This document shows positions 8,319 to 18,850 of a stretch of DNA of 64,000 nucleotides, piece by piece. Under the pieces are notes generated by a model, which searched no databases, had not been told where the DNA came from, and worked only from the letters and a program-made list of their open reading frames with translations. This DNA is from Micavibrio sp. Lineage in GTDB: Bacteria > Pseudomonadota > Alphaproteobacteria > Micavibrionales > Micavibrionaceae. The position numbers and the translations under genes are program-made. Each line of letters begins with the position of its first letter. The stretch's first letter is position 1. Location: assembly GCA_021604545.1 (NCBI GenBank), contig BQJE01000001.1, forward strand, positions 665,444 through 729,443, read 5' to 3'.

Positions 8319-9515
8319 CTATTCGTCAAGAAGGCTTTCCTCCAAGGGTGCCACGGACTCTATAACAAGTTTATACGTCTCCGTGTTTCTTGACCAAACA
8401 AAAAAGTCCTCGTCACGCCCCGGTGTAAGCAGTGTCAAAAAATAATAATACCCTCCTGAGGACATCATCGTGAGCCATATCTCATATTCGAGCACTTTGT
8501 TTTTGGCATCGGTAGCTGTGTAAACATCCACCAATCCAAACTCCATGGACTCATTAAATTTATAACCTTCTCTTTTTTCAAGCTTCTCACCAAAAACCAA
8601 CCCCTTCTCTTCCAGCTGTTTTTTAAAGCGCTCAATTTCATCAGGTAATGTTTCGGACACAAACGAAGAAACTAGATACAGCTCCATCAGGCCGTTAAGG
8701 GTTCTACCTCTAGTAAGATTAGAAAGCGATACTGACATTCTATCAATAGAGCGCAAAGGTGGCGCGCGCAGCTTCCATGACTTGGGGTATTTAAACTCAG
8801 CTATATCAAGGAACTGAAAAAGCGCCATGTCCTCAATAATTTCAACCTTATCGCTATTGAGTTTAAAGGAACGCATAGCTGCCGCCTGCATACCCTGCTC
8901 TACGGCCCATTGAGAATCTTCCATATAATACTTGGCAAGGATCATTCTTTTGCCGTTAATGCGAGCAACCACCCTAACCACATAACTCGTATCATTTTCA
9001 ATCATGACCAGGAGTCCTTCAACCCTGCGATCATCGTAAACCTTCATCCCCTGCAGCGTGTAGCCGTTTGACAATACGTGTTGTAAAAACCACTGAACCG
9101 CAGATATTTGGTATTCGAGATCGAGAGCCTCTATCGTCATGCGACTTCTGGCATGTAAGCTGGGTGGACCTCTATAACGCGCCACCTCACCAAGCACACG
9201 ATTGCTAACCGAGTAGTTACTTAAACTGCCATGTGTAACCTTTTCCCATGTCTTCGGCAGCCGAACGCTATAAGAAAGAACTTCATCTTTGCCTGATTCT
9301 CCATCTTTTGTTATGCTGGGCGTCTCTTCATATAATACGGTAGCCTCCTCAAAAACGGAGGGCTCCAGTTCCTCAACGACAGGAAGCTTTGTCTTAAAAC
9401 GCTCCAGAATTTCCTGCGCCTGAGCATCAACAGCACAAAACGCAGTCGATAAAAACCCGCCCAGCAAAGCCGCCAGAAGAATATAAGTAGATTTTCTTGT
9501 CCTTTTTAACTTCAA
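8319..9515 (-). CDS. Secreted hypothetical protein with two related halves
   Basis: Unrecognised 398-residue exported protein. A lysine/arginine-rich start and a hydrophobic run up to about residue 30, ending near AQAQ, form a Sec signal peptide. The mature protein appears to contain two similar domains. Each begins with a short segment of the form xYPxxW or RLPKTW (near residues 87 and 246) and ends with a hydrophobic strand block before a helix reading like SFKL or VIESV. This layout recalls PsbP/Mog1-like folds, which is a guess from pattern only. It converges on glnA with nine bases between the stop codons. Confidence 0.8.
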   Translation of the reverse strand: MKLKRTRKSTYILLAALLGGFLSTAFCAVDAQAQEILERFKTKLPVVEELEPSVFEEATVLYEETPSITKDGESGKDEVLSYSVRLPKTWEKVTHGSLSNYSVSNRVLGEVARYRGPPSLHARSRMTIEALDLEYQISAVQWFLQHVLSNGYTLQGMKVYDDRRVEGLLVMIENDTSYVVRVVARINGKRMILAKYYMEDSQWAVEQGMQAAAMRSFKLNSDKVEIIEDMALFQFLDIAEFKYPKSWKLRAPPLRSIDRMSVSLSNLTRGRTLNGLMELYLVSSFVSETLPDEIERFKKQLEEKGLVFGEKLEKREGYKFNESMEFGLVDVYTATDAKNKVLEYEIWLTMMSSGGYYYFLTLLTPGRDEDFFVWSRNTETYKLVIESVAPLEESLLDE

Positions 9516-9675
9516 AATAACCGCCTTATTCTTTGTTATATACGAAGCAATCTGCTCTATTACTCTACCATATCTTGCTTCTAAACGTCCAAAACTATTG
9601 ATTTATGCACTATATGACGATAAGGGATGATAAGGATAAACAACCGCAACCCTTACTGATTCTGGCAATATCCCT

Positions 9676-11703
9676 ATGTCCGATCTTTTTGGCTCAGCCA
9701 AGACAAAAAATGAAAATTCCTACGATGCTTCTGATATTGAAGTTCTGGAAGGGTTGGAGCCTGTACGACGCAGACCCGGCATGTATATCGGCGGAACAGA
9801 CGAACGCGCCTTACATCATTTGGTTGGAGAAGTACTCGACAACTCTATGGACGAAGCCGTGGCCGGCCATGCCGACTGGATTGAGATTAATCTTGATGTC
9901 GATAATCTTGTTACCATCAAGGATAACGGACGCGGCATTCCCGTTGATAAACATCCAAAGTTTCCTAAAAAATCTGCGCTTGAGGTTATCATGACCACGC
10001 TGCATTCCGGCGGAAAGTTCAGCGACAAAGCCTACCAGACATCCGGCGGCCTGCACGGCGTTGGTATATCCGTTGTGAATGCTCTGTCGGATGAAATGTG
10101 GGTCGAGGTTGCACGTGACAAGAAAATCCATAGGCAAAGTTTTTCGAGAGGCACGCCAACATCAAAGTTGGAAGACCTTGGCAAAACCAACAATCGTCGC
10201 GGCACAACTGTCTGTTTTCATCCTGATCCTGACATTTTCGGCAAGCGCGCTAAATTTAAGCCGTCATGGCTGTATCAAATGGCCCGCTCCAAAGCCTATT
10301 TATTTTCCGGCGTTGAAATCCGCTGGCGTTGCGACCCTTCCCTTCTTGGGAGCGGAGAAAAAACGCCTGCAGAAGAAACACTACACTTCCCTGGTGGTTT
10401 GAAAGACTTTTTAGAAACGTCATTGCATGAACGCACAACAATCACTACTGAGCCTTTTGCCGGCAAAGCTAACCTGCCTGACAAAGCCGGGAAGATAGAA
10501 TTTGCCATTACATGGCCCGAAGATGGTGAAGGCTTCGCACATTCTTATTGCAACACCATTCCAACCCCACAAGGCGGCACCCATGAAAACGGCCTGCGCA
10601 GCGCCCTTGCGCGCAGTCTACGGAATTATGGGGAAATGAGCGGACAAAAGAAAGCGTCCGTTATAACGGCCGATGATGTTATCTCCGGGGCCGCTATCAT
10701 CTTATCTGTCTTTATTAAGGAGCCCCAGTTTCAAGGACAAACCAAAGAAAAACTAGCCAATGCTGAGGCCACAAAATGGGTGGATACCGCTATCAAAGAT
10801 CATTTCGATCACTGGCTTTCCAATGATCCAGCCGCCAGCAATCAATTGCTGACAGTCCTCATTGAGCGTGCGGAAGAGCGACAAAGACGGCGCGATGACA
10901 AAGCCATGGCCCGCAAATCGGCCACACGCAAATTACGCCTGCCCGGCAAGCTTGCTGATTGCTCTCGCAGAGGCTCGGAAGATACTGAAATTTTTATCGT
11001 TGAGGGCGATAGCGCTGGCGGCTCCGCTAAGCAGGGCCGAAACCGTGAGACACAGGCTATATTGCCTCTTCGCGGTAAAATTCTCAACGTCGTTAGTGCC
11101 GGGCCTGACAAAATACGAGCCAATCAGGAGATCCAGGACTTGATATTGGCTTTGGGATGTGGCGTTGGAAAAGATTGCAACATCGCCAATCTACGCTATG
11201 AGCGCATTATTATCATGACCGATGCCGATGTTGATGGCGCCCATATTGCTTCGCTGCTTATTACTTTTTTCTACACGCAAATGCGTGACCTGGTAGAAGC
11301 AGGCCATCTTTATATGGCCCAACCGCCCCTCTACCGCCTCGTCAGCGGCAACGAAAGTGCTTATGCCAAAGATGACGAACACAAAGACGAACTCATGAAA
11401 ACAACCTTCAAAGGGAAATCCAAAGTAGAAGTCAGCCGCTTTAAGGGTCTGGGTGAAATGCCGGCGGCACAGCTTAAGGAAACCACTATGAACCCCAAAA
11501 GCCGCACACTTGTACGAATTACCCTGCCTGATGTCATGGCAACTCTGGGGCTCACAGAAGAAATGGCTGAAGAAATTGGCACTCAGGACACAGGCAAAAG
11601 CGATACAGATGACCTGGTTGACCGTCTTATGGGTAAAAACGCCGACGCCCGGTTTCGCTTTATTCAGGACAATGCCGAATTTATTGAAGATATCGACGTT
11701 TAG
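9676..11703 (+). CDS. parE: DNA topoisomerase IV subunit B
   Basis: ATPase subunit of the enzyme that decatenates daughter chromosomes, partner of ParC encoded at 54134-56371. The 675 residues show the GHKL ATP-binding motifs (GEVLDNSMDEA with Asn56, DNGRGIP, GGLHGVGISVVNALS), the transducer domain, and the TOPRIM domain with EGDSAGG beginning at Glu443 and TDADVDGAH near Asp516. Length and motifs fit ParE better than GyrB, which is longer. It is followed 15 bp later by the YdbH-like gene on the same strand. Confidence 0.95.
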   Translation: MSDLFGSAKTKNENSYDASDIEVLEGLEPVRRRPGMYIGGTDERALHHLVGEVLDNSMDEAVAGHADWIEINLDVDNLVTIKDNGRGIPVDKHPKFPKKSALEVIMTTLHSGGKFSDKAYQTSGGLHGVGISVVNALSDEMWVEVARDKKIHRQSFSRGTPTSKLEDLGKTNNRRGTTVCFHPDPDIFGKRAKFKPSWLYQMARSKAYLFSGVEIRWRCDPSLLGSGEKTPAEETLHFPGGLKDFLETSLHERTTITTEPFAGKANLPDKAGKIEFAITWPEDGEGFAHSYCNTIPTPQGGTHENGLRSALARSLRNYGEMSGQKKASVITADDVISGAAIILSVFIKEPQFQGQTKEKLANAEATKWVDTAIKDHFDHWLSNDPAASNQLLTVLIERAEERQRRRDDKAMARKSATRKLRLPGKLADCSRRGSEDTEIFIVEGDSAGGSAKQGRNRETQAILPLRGKILNVVSAGPDKIRANQEIQDLILALGCGVGKDCNIANLRYERIIIMTDADVDGAHIASLLITFFYTQMRDLVEAGHLYMAQPPLYRLVSGNESAYAKDDEHKDELMKTTFKGKSKVEVSRFKGLGEMPAAQLKETTMNPKSRTLVRITLPDVMATLGLTEEMAEEIGTQDTGKSDTDDLVDRLMGKNADARFRFIQDNAEFIEDIDV

Positions 11704-11718
11704 ACGTATCTTCACAGG

Positions 11719-13674
11719 ATGCGCAAATTTTTTCTTATTCTTCTCACAATTGTCGTCGTCGGGGCGGGCGGAATACCACTCGCTTTATCTTTTTATCTTC
11801 CATCCCGTGCTGAACAAAGTGCCATAGAGTCTTTAAGCACTCTGGGCTTTAAAACCGCCGCCATTCAAAAAGTAGAAACACGCAGAGGAAAGATTATCCT
11901 GCGTAATATTAAGCTCGATGATAAAGGGTTCAGCACAGCCGAAAGCATCACGGCAGAATATTCATGGACCGGATTTCTGAGCGGTGGATTAATTAGCAGC
12001 CTAACAATTGATGGTCTTTCACTAACGGGAGAATCCAAAACAGGTGGAGAAATATCTATTGCTGGATGGGACCACCAAAAAGGCAAAAACAACCAGAGCC
12101 TACCTATTATTAAAACAATCAATGTCCAAAATGGAAGCCTTGACCTTTTACTGGCTTCAATCGGCGGCGTTAACCTTAAATACGACGTGCAGTTAAGAAA
12201 CACCCTACGAAACGGAACAGAGTTCAAAGGAACCATTTCAGGCACCCAAAGCCGCTTTAGCGCCGATGCCAAAATAAAGGGAAACATCAAAAATTCTGGC
12301 ATGTGGAACGCTGACCTTGAGGTTGAGCAGGGAAAAATTGATCTTCCCACCCTCAAAGCCAGCAGGATCAGCGGCACAGCAAATATGTCCGGCGCCCCTA
12401 AAAAGCCCCCTGAATTTATCATGGAGCTGGCTGCCGGAGGTGTAAGTTTTATTAACCTTCCCTGGCATAGCGTTAGCGCTACAATAAATGGAAATACGGA
12501 TCAATACACAATGCTGGCCACAGGGGAATCTGTTGGACAGGAAGGAATAGAATTTACACTCAATCTACCAAATGGCCTCGACCCTCATGACTTCAGTGGC
12601 TCTGTCTATACGCAAAAGTTGTCTCATTTATTTCAATACCTAAAAACGAACAGAGTCATAACCGAAGCAGTCCAATATCCACCTTTACTCGATTACATAG
12701 GCGGGCTCTCCCTTGATTTTCAGACAATGCCGCAGGAACAGAACGCACAACACACAAATCTTTCATACGGCATCAGAAATGAAAACGACACACTCAATAT
12801 AAAAGGAAGTGGCCAGATCGACCATAAGGAAAAAACGGCATCAGGCACTTTGTCTATGCCGTCGACCCTTTTGGGTGCGTCTTCTAAGGGTAGCCTGCTT
12901 ATTAATGGTGAATTCCAGACAGATTTCAGCAGCGGCGATGTTAAAACAAATGGATTTATCAGTACAACCATCAAAGATGCCACCTTAGCTCTGGGCCCCC
13001 TGGATATTAAAGATGTAAGCGGCGCAATCGTTTTTGATGATCTTTCTTCTTTTTCTACGGCAAGGGGGCAGAAGATATCATTCTCCCTCCCCCTTAAGGA
13101 CACAGTCAAACAAAACGGTCAGGCCGATATATCCGTACAAAATGGAAAAAATATAGTCATTGATAAAGCGACCCTGAAACTCTTTGATGGAAAAATAAGC
13201 GCCACACCTATAATATTGGGGAAAGAAAAAGATCTGAAAAATTTTATATTAAGCCTGTCTGGCATTAATTTAAAAGAAACCGCCGCCGCCCTTGATATAA
13301 AAGGCCTGCTCTTAGAGGGGCAACTCAAAGGCGCCCTGCCTCTAAAAACAAAAGAAGGAAAGCTTTTTATAAAGGACGGCCTACTAAAAAACTCCGGTCC
13401 AGGCACCATCAGATTTACGCCATCTAAAGCACCCGATTTTCTGCAAGGTGATGATCTTTACCTGGAAACAGCTCGCATGGCTCTAGAAAATTACCATTAC
13501 GAGTTCTTTGAAATGAGAGTTGATGGACCATTAGAAGGCGAGACCAAAATTGTTATTAATGCCAGAGGTTACAATCCCGATCTGTTTGAAAAACGCCCGA
13601 TTGCCCTGAACCTGAATATAGAAGCACCGCTAAGACCTCTTTTTAGAAACATTTTTGAGGGAAAAAAACCCTAA
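11719..13674 (+). CDS. YdbH/AsmA-like envelope protein
   Basis: Probable inner-membrane-anchored periplasmic protein of the AsmA-like group implicated in phospholipid transport to the outer membrane. The 651 residues start with a single hydrophobic segment (residues 3-25), then a long region of repeating beta-strand pattern. The C-terminal 120 residues contain GPGTIRF, a LENYHYEFFEMRVDGPLEG block and GYNPDLFEKRPIALNLN, which match the conserved end of the YdbH family. It probably forms a transcription unit with parE. Its stop codon overlaps the convergent neighbour by four bases (CTAA at 13671-13674). Confidence 0.72.
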   Translation: MRKFFLILLTIVVVGAGGIPLALSFYLPSRAEQSAIESLSTLGFKTAAIQKVETRRGKIILRNIKLDDKGFSTAESITAEYSWTGFLSGGLISSLTIDGLSLTGESKTGGEISIAGWDHQKGKNNQSLPIIKTINVQNGSLDLLLASIGGVNLKYDVQLRNTLRNGTEFKGTISGTQSRFSADAKIKGNIKNSGMWNADLEVEQGKIDLPTLKASRISGTANMSGAPKKPPEFIMELAAGGVSFINLPWHSVSATINGNTDQYTMLATGESVGQEGIEFTLNLPNGLDPHDFSGSVYTQKLSHLFQYLKTNRVITEAVQYPPLLDYIGGLSLDFQTMPQEQNAQHTNLSYGIRNENDTLNIKGSGQIDHKEKTASGTLSMPSTLLGASSKGSLLINGEFQTDFSSGDVKTNGFISTTIKDATLALGPLDIKDVSGAIVFDDLSSFSTARGQKISFSLPLKDTVKQNGQADISVQNGKNIVIDKATLKLFDGKISATPIILGKEKDLKNFILSLSGINLKETAAALDIKGLLLEGQLKGALPLKTKEGKLFIKDGLLKNSGPGTIRFTPSKAPDFLQGDDLYLETARMALENYHYEFFEMRVDGPLEGETKIVINARGYNPDLFEKRPIALNLNIEAPLRPLFRNIFEGKKP

Positions 13675-14396
13675 GGATAGTCACAACTATCAAACGTCAC
13701 CTTAGCAAAAGATCTAGCACCTTCCGATATCGTAAAGCGATACTCCCTGTCTCCTGAAATTACAGAGTGGTGCAAGGGCATAACACCATTCACCTTTTTC
13801 TGCTTGCCGCCAACCACAGTAAAAACCAGACGAACGATTTGGGATGAGTCATACCAGGCTTCCGGTTGCCCTTTGTCATTATGCGCTGAGGAACCTTTTC
13901 CCGAAATAGAAATCATATTTTCGGCCACGCTAATCTCACTATCAGGCCCTTCATAAGCAGGCGTCGAAACAACGAAGCGTTTCGTTTCAATCTCACTGCA
14001 ATTTCTAGGTGGACGAGCAGATTGTATAGCCACAGACAACCGCTGCGGGTCCATTCCTTCATCCAATTGCTTCTTAACAAGTGTTATCAGATCGCGCATT
14101 GGCCCTTCGGGAATTGTTTCTTCATAGGTTTCCTGAACCTGCTCCAACCGCGCATTAGCCGTTTGTGCTTCCGCCCTGATACGCGTTACATTTTCCTGCA
14201 AGCTATCTCTTTGTTGCGCCAAAACATCACGTTCTGCTTTTAGGGTCATGACACCCTGCCCCGCATACAAATTTCCTATCCAAAACCCAAGACCACCAGA
14301 TAAAATCACAATCAAAAGAAAGCGAAGCACGCCCAAAATACGATGCAGGCTTCGTTGCCGGTAGCGATCCGATGGGTTGTAATGTGATAAACTCAT
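13671..14396 (-). CDS. Membrane-anchored coiled-coil protein
   Basis: Unrecognised 241-residue protein. A basic cytoplasmic start is followed by one transmembrane segment at residues 22-43 (GVLRFLLIVILSGGLGFWIG). A coiled coil follows from about residue 52 to 92 (LKAERDVLAQQRDSLQ...), and then a compact C-terminal domain with two cysteines (NCSEIE and the terminal SCDYP). The arrangement resembles the DUF6776-type proteins of Proteobacteria, with low certainty. It is downstream of the SLC13-type transporter gene with 12 bp between them and probably co-transcribed with it. Confidence 0.7.
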   Translation of the reverse strand: MSLSHYNPSDRYRQRSLHRILGVLRFLLIVILSGGLGFWIGNLYAGQGVMTLKAERDVLAQQRDSLQENVTRIRAEAQTANARLEQVQETYEETIPEGPMRDLITLVKKQLDEGMDPQRLSVAIQSARPPRNCSEIETKRFVVSTPAYEGPDSEISVAENMISISGKGSSAHNDKGQPEAWYDSSQIVRLVFTVVGGKQKKVNGVMPLHHSVISGDREYRFTISEGARSFAKVTFDSCDYP

Positions 14397-14408
14397 GGGA
14401 CCTAAACC

Positions 14409-16307
14409 CTACAAGCCAAAATAGTATTTTGCGATGAATATATAAGTGATCCATAGCACGATAACGAGCGGGACCCCCGCCTTAAGAAAGTCTCGAAAGC
14501 GATAATGCCCTGGCCCCATAACAAGCAAATTGGTCTGATACCCTATTGGAGAAGCAAAGGAGCAGTTCGCGCCAAACACCACTGTTAAAGCAAAGATAAA
14601 AGCAATGTCCATGTCTAGCGCCGGATCAACATCCAAACTTCCCGCCAGATTAAGTGCAATAGGTGTAAATAAAATTGCACAGGCGTTGTTGGTCAGAATA
14701 TTTGTTGTAATCGCCACAATAATAAAAAGAAGAGATACCATCACAAGCGGAGAATCCGCCATAGGAACAGATAAAATAAGCTCAGCTATATAACGCGCAC
14801 CACCTGTAGCCTGCAGCGATACGCCCAACGCCAGCATCGAACCGACAAGAAGAAATATTTTTCTATCAATCGATCGTGTCGCCTGCCTGATATTAAGACA
14901 CCCCGTCGCAATCATCATCACTGCCCCTGCTATAGCAGCAACAGGAATAGATAAAACACCCGTTGCCGCAAGTGTGATTGTTGACAAGAAAATCCCTGCG
15001 GCAACAGGCGCTTTTTTGGGAACCGGCAAATCTGTTTTGGATCCTGACAGTACGATAAAATCTGAATTGTCCCGCAAAGCATCAACAACACCCCTTTTGC
15101 CCGTTACCAGCAAGACATCGCCCGATTCAAGCCTGATACGCCCCAGCCGCCGCCTGACCACGCGGGCACGGCGCTGGATACCTAAAACAACGGTTCCAAA
15201 CTGTCTGTGAAAACGAACATGATCGAGAGACATGTCAATCATTCGAGAAGCCGGCGTGATCATAATTTCTGCCAAAACTCTGGTCTCTGCGGTTGTAGTT
15301 TCCGAAGCTGGCCCATCTTCTTCGGCCTCCTCCTGATTTCGTTTTTCAATAACTTGCGCCTCTTCCTCAGAAAGCAAAAACCCTGGAAATTTAGACAAAA
15401 GATCAATCAGAGTCACGCGTGTGGCTGCCACGATCATAATGTCATCGCTCTCGATTTTATATCCTTCAAACGGCGGCAAAATAAGATGACCGCCACGCTG
15501 GATCATCTTAACTTTCATATTATGCAGCTCAGAAAACTCGCCTTCCTGACACTCCGCACCGATTAATTTGCTATCTTCCGCAACATGAAGCTCAGCGACA
15601 AACTCTTTTTCATCTCCTGCCAGATCTCTGGCCATCGTTGAGCGATGGGGTAAAATTCTGGGAACAAATAAAATGACATATATAAAGCCCACGCCAGCCA
15701 ACATGGCCCCTGGCACAACAAAATCAAAGAACTTCAGCGGCTCATACCCTAATTCTGTCATTGAACTGGAAACCAGAAGGTTGGTCGAAGAACCTATCAA
15801 AGTTGTCATCCCGCCCAAAATAGCAACATAGCTCAGTGGGATCATAATACGGCTCTGCGACATTCCAGCTGAATGCGCCAAAGCCTGCAATACCGGAATG
15901 GCTATAATGACCAACGGCGTATTGTTCATGAAGGCACTCACCGTCATAACAAAGATAAAGATTCCGATTATGGACAGCCATATAAGCTTCTTGTTCCTAA
16001 CCATGAAGATATTGATTACCAGCCGCAAAGCATCTGTTTGGATAATACCCTGCCCCATGACCAGCAGCGCTAAAACAGCAATCAGCGATGGGTTAGAAAA
16101 CCCTGCCAACAGGTTCACCGCATCAAGAAGGTTTTTTCCGTTGGCGTCTTCTAAAGGAAAAATCTGACCAAAGAGAAGAAGGAGGGTCAATAAACCAATA
16201 CTGGTGACCTCAAGCGGTATTTTTTCCCTGACAAAGGCAAGAATGGCGCAAACCGTTAACGCCAAGCAAAACCACATATGGGTACTGGGATCAATTATCA
16301 AATTCAC
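14409..16307 (-). CDS. SLC13-family permease with two RCK_C domains
   Basis: Inner-membrane transporter of the divalent anion:sodium symporter/citrate-transporter-like superfamily. The 632 residues hold about five N-terminal membrane segments with MNNTPLVIIAIPVL, then a cytoplasmic insert (residues about 220-420) with two TrkA-C-like ligand-binding domains. A second membrane half includes NILTNNACAILFTP and SFASPIGYQTNLLVMGPG. The paired NNT/NNA and SPIGYQTN/GSSTN motifs are the substrate- and cation-binding hairpins of the family. Possible substrates include sulfate or dicarboxylates; the sequence does not decide. It lies directly downstream of lptD. Confidence 0.88.
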   Translation of the reverse strand: MNLIIDPSTHMWFCLALTVCAILAFVREKIPLEVTSIGLLTLLLLFGQIFPLEDANGKNLLDAVNLLAGFSNPSLIAVLALLVMGQGIIQTDALRLVINIFMVRNKKLIWLSIIGIFIFVMTVSAFMNNTPLVIIAIPVLQALAHSAGMSQSRIMIPLSYVAILGGMTTLIGSSTNLLVSSSMTELGYEPLKFFDFVVPGAMLAGVGFIYVILFVPRILPHRSTMARDLAGDEKEFVAELHVAEDSKLIGAECQEGEFSELHNMKVKMIQRGGHLILPPFEGYKIESDDIMIVAATRVTLIDLLSKFPGFLLSEEEAQVIEKRNQEEAEEDGPASETTTAETRVLAEIMITPASRMIDMSLDHVRFHRQFGTVVLGIQRRARVVRRRLGRIRLESGDVLLVTGKRGVVDALRDNSDFIVLSGSKTDLPVPKKAPVAAGIFLSTITLAATGVLSIPVAAIAGAVMMIATGCLNIRQATRSIDRKIFLLVGSMLALGVSLQATGGARYIAELILSVPMADSPLVMVSLLFIIVAITTNILTNNACAILFTPIALNLAGSLDVDPALDMDIAFIFALTVVFGANCSFASPIGYQTNLLVMGPGHYRFRDFLKAGVPLVIVLWITYIFIAKYYFGL

Positions 16308-16342
16308 GGATTTATGACACTCTCTGTTTCAAAGCCTATAGC

Positions 16343-18745
16343 TTATTCTTCCGAGCTATCGACACGCAAGCCTGAGGCTTCAAATTCGCCGAGATTCTTG
16401 AGGCCAATCCGAAATACAATTTCCGTATCACTATCGCCTGACGAGTCATCTGTAAGATTTCTCTGGCCTGTAAGGCCCAGAGAAACACACTGGCCTTGAT
16501 AATCAATGGTTCCATAAGCCGTTCTCAGACCGGAATTACTCCCCAGATCTTGAGTTGCCCCACCGCCTACGCGCCAGGCTTTTGTTACATTATAGGAGGC
16601 AGAGCCCTGTATTTGCTCTCTACTTTCGTCAATATCTGTACCAGCTAGCCCCTTTGCAAATAGATAACGAGAATTAACATGAAAACGTTCCCAGGTTGCA
16701 CTGGCATCCACCTCGTGCCTTTGAGCCGCCAAGGTTTCACTCGCAAGTTGAAAACGGTAGTTCAAATTATAACTTTCCTTATAACGGCCAGAAAGCTGTC
16801 CCACGACATCAGATTCCTGATTGTTTAATCCTGATCCCTCCGGGAATGGGTTGTCATCCTCATCTAAGCGGTAACTTTGCCCTACGAATATATCGGCATG
16901 ACTGCCTTCATAGCCATAAACACCTGTACGGAGGCCGTATGTGACACGGGACCTGTCTTCTACGCGATCCAACCCCGGAAAACGATTGGCCTCAAAAAGA
17001 TTACTGGCATCAATCTGGACGTCCTGACTATCCTCATTGGGAATATCCTCACTAATATCAATATTAGGGGCCGCCGTCAGAGATACAATTGGCTCTACGA
17101 CCGCCTGAAACTTTTTAAAACCACGCGCCACGGGATAGCTGCTTTGAATATGTGCCTGAGGAAATACGCGCGTTTCTGTTGTTTGTTTATCAAGTCCAGA
17201 CCCTGGCGTTGCCCTATCCCTATCCCGAACATTGTAGAGTTCACCCCTTATATTGCCATCAACGCTGGTGACGAGCCCAAGATCCGACACAAAACGCCTT
17301 TGCCAGCTAACCTTCCCCCCTAAGCGGTTGAGGTCCTGGTCATCCCCCTCGCGACGTAACCCCAGAAACGAGCCATCCACCTGCCAGCGACCGCCCAACA
17401 CCGGAACTGATCCAGGCTCTCCGACGAAACTTGTGAGTATCTCGGGCACGACATCAGGTTGATCTACAGGGGTATCCCTAACACGTAAATCCTGGAAAGC
17501 CAGCGCACGCGCCACAGTATAATTCCTGCCGGAAAAACGCTCTGCGTAAATTTCATTCTCAAGAATATCCTCGCTGCTTAGATCATATTGCCGTAAATAT
17601 TGATCGTCCGAGGCAAGTTCAAGATTTACGCCGGTGCGCCATTTTTCGTTAATATCCCACAGACCCTCTCCAAATAAATGGCCACGCAGCTCCTCTTCCT
17701 GTTTTACATTCACACCCAACTCATCTCTTGTCCGCGTTGAATAGGTTCCACTTCCAGCCAACTCAACAGAAGCATTGCCCCAGCGCTGTCGATATTCGGC
17801 AGTACCCAAAGGGACTTCCTCGGTCATGGCCGTCACCCCGATCGTAGCATCCTTGTCCGGGGCAATAGCCCAGTAATAGCTGGTACTAACAAACGCGCCC
17901 AGCTCACTCTTATATCCGGCTGACGGCGTCAAAAAGCCGCTCTGTTGTTTTATCGTTCCATCCGGGTGTGTAAAATATGGCGTATAAGCCACAGGCACTC
18001 CCCAAAGTTCAAACCATGCATTGTTATAGGAAACCTCATGATCCTCACTGTCATGGGTTACTTTGGAAGCCCTGATTGCCCAAACCGGTGCCCTGTCCGG
18101 GTCTTCTTTACATTCTTCACAAGGGGTATAGCTGGCGTCGGTCATAACCGTCTCAACACCGTTGTTACGCGCCCCATCTTTTGCGGTAAAACGCGAACCA
18201 TCAATCAGAAATGTTTTTAATCCCTTCACAAACCCTGTCTTCAACTGGTCATTGAACTGAACTTCTTCTGCATAGTGAATATCACCATTTTCTTCGTTCA
18301 AAACCACATGGCCAGATGCAACGACTGTGTCTTTACTCAAATCATAGGTAATTTTATCAGCGCGCAAAATACGTCCGGCTTGCACAAGCATGACATTGCC
18401 AGAAGCTTCAATCATTTGGTTCTGGTCGTCATGTGTCAGATTATCAGCCTGCAGATCTACAGGCTCATTTTTGGCTTCCTTAGAGAACGTAGAATCTAGA
18501 CTGTTTTTTGCTTTGGTCTCTTCTTTTGCTGGCTTTTTTACCTCATTTATTAAAGGAGGATCAGAGGCTACTGCGACAGATTTTCCGACCTGATCGTGGT
18601 CCGCTCGGTCATAGCCAGTCAGAACCTGCGAAAAGGCAATATTTCCCCAAAACATGGTGATACAACCCGCAACATAGCAAATAAGCCGGATTTCATTTCC
18701 ATATCTTGATATCTTTTTTTGCCTATTGACGTGTATTGGAGCCAT
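16343..18745 (-). CDS. lptD: LPS-assembly protein LptD
   Basis: Outer-membrane beta-barrel that, with LptE, inserts lipopolysaccharide into the outer leaflet. The 800-residue protein begins with a signal peptide (hydrophobic run around residues 22-38, cleavage near AFSQ). A periplasmic LptA-like jellyroll at about residues 95-200 (ADNLTHDDQNQMIEASGNVML) and a long C-terminal barrel of alternating strands follow. It keeps a Cys pair, CEEC, near residue 208. The usual alphaproteobacterial partners surA, pdxA and ksgA do not follow; a transporter does. Presence of lptD implies an LPS-bearing outer membrane. Confidence 0.92.
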   Translation of the reverse strand: MAPIHVNRQKKISRYGNEIRLICYVAGCITMFWGNIAFSQVLTGYDRADHDQVGKSVAVASDPPLINEVKKPAKEETKAKNSLDSTFSKEAKNEPVDLQADNLTHDDQNQMIEASGNVMLVQAGRILRADKITYDLSKDTVVASGHVVLNEENGDIHYAEEVQFNDQLKTGFVKGLKTFLIDGSRFTAKDGARNNGVETVMTDASYTPCEECKEDPDRAPVWAIRASKVTHDSEDHEVSYNNAWFELWGVPVAYTPYFTHPDGTIKQQSGFLTPSAGYKSELGAFVSTSYYWAIAPDKDATIGVTAMTEEVPLGTAEYRQRWGNASVELAGSGTYSTRTRDELGVNVKQEEELRGHLFGEGLWDINEKWRTGVNLELASDDQYLRQYDLSSEDILENEIYAERFSGRNYTVARALAFQDLRVRDTPVDQPDVVPEILTSFVGEPGSVPVLGGRWQVDGSFLGLRREGDDQDLNRLGGKVSWQRRFVSDLGLVTSVDGNIRGELYNVRDRDRATPGSGLDKQTTETRVFPQAHIQSSYPVARGFKKFQAVVEPIVSLTAAPNIDISEDIPNEDSQDVQIDASNLFEANRFPGLDRVEDRSRVTYGLRTGVYGYEGSHADIFVGQSYRLDEDDNPFPEGSGLNNQESDVVGQLSGRYKESYNLNYRFQLASETLAAQRHEVDASATWERFHVNSRYLFAKGLAGTDIDESREQIQGSASYNVTKAWRVGGGATQDLGSNSGLRTAYGTIDYQGQCVSLGLTGQRNLTDDSSGDSDTEIVFRIGLKNLGEFEASGLRVDSSEE

Positions 18746-18850
18746 AAAACTGGGGGTTTTTATGAAGAAAATAGCGCGGAATAGCGCCGACTTCCTAAAT
18801 TGTGTTGTGAATAACCTTCGAGGTCAAGGGTTTATCGCTAAAAACAGGCG

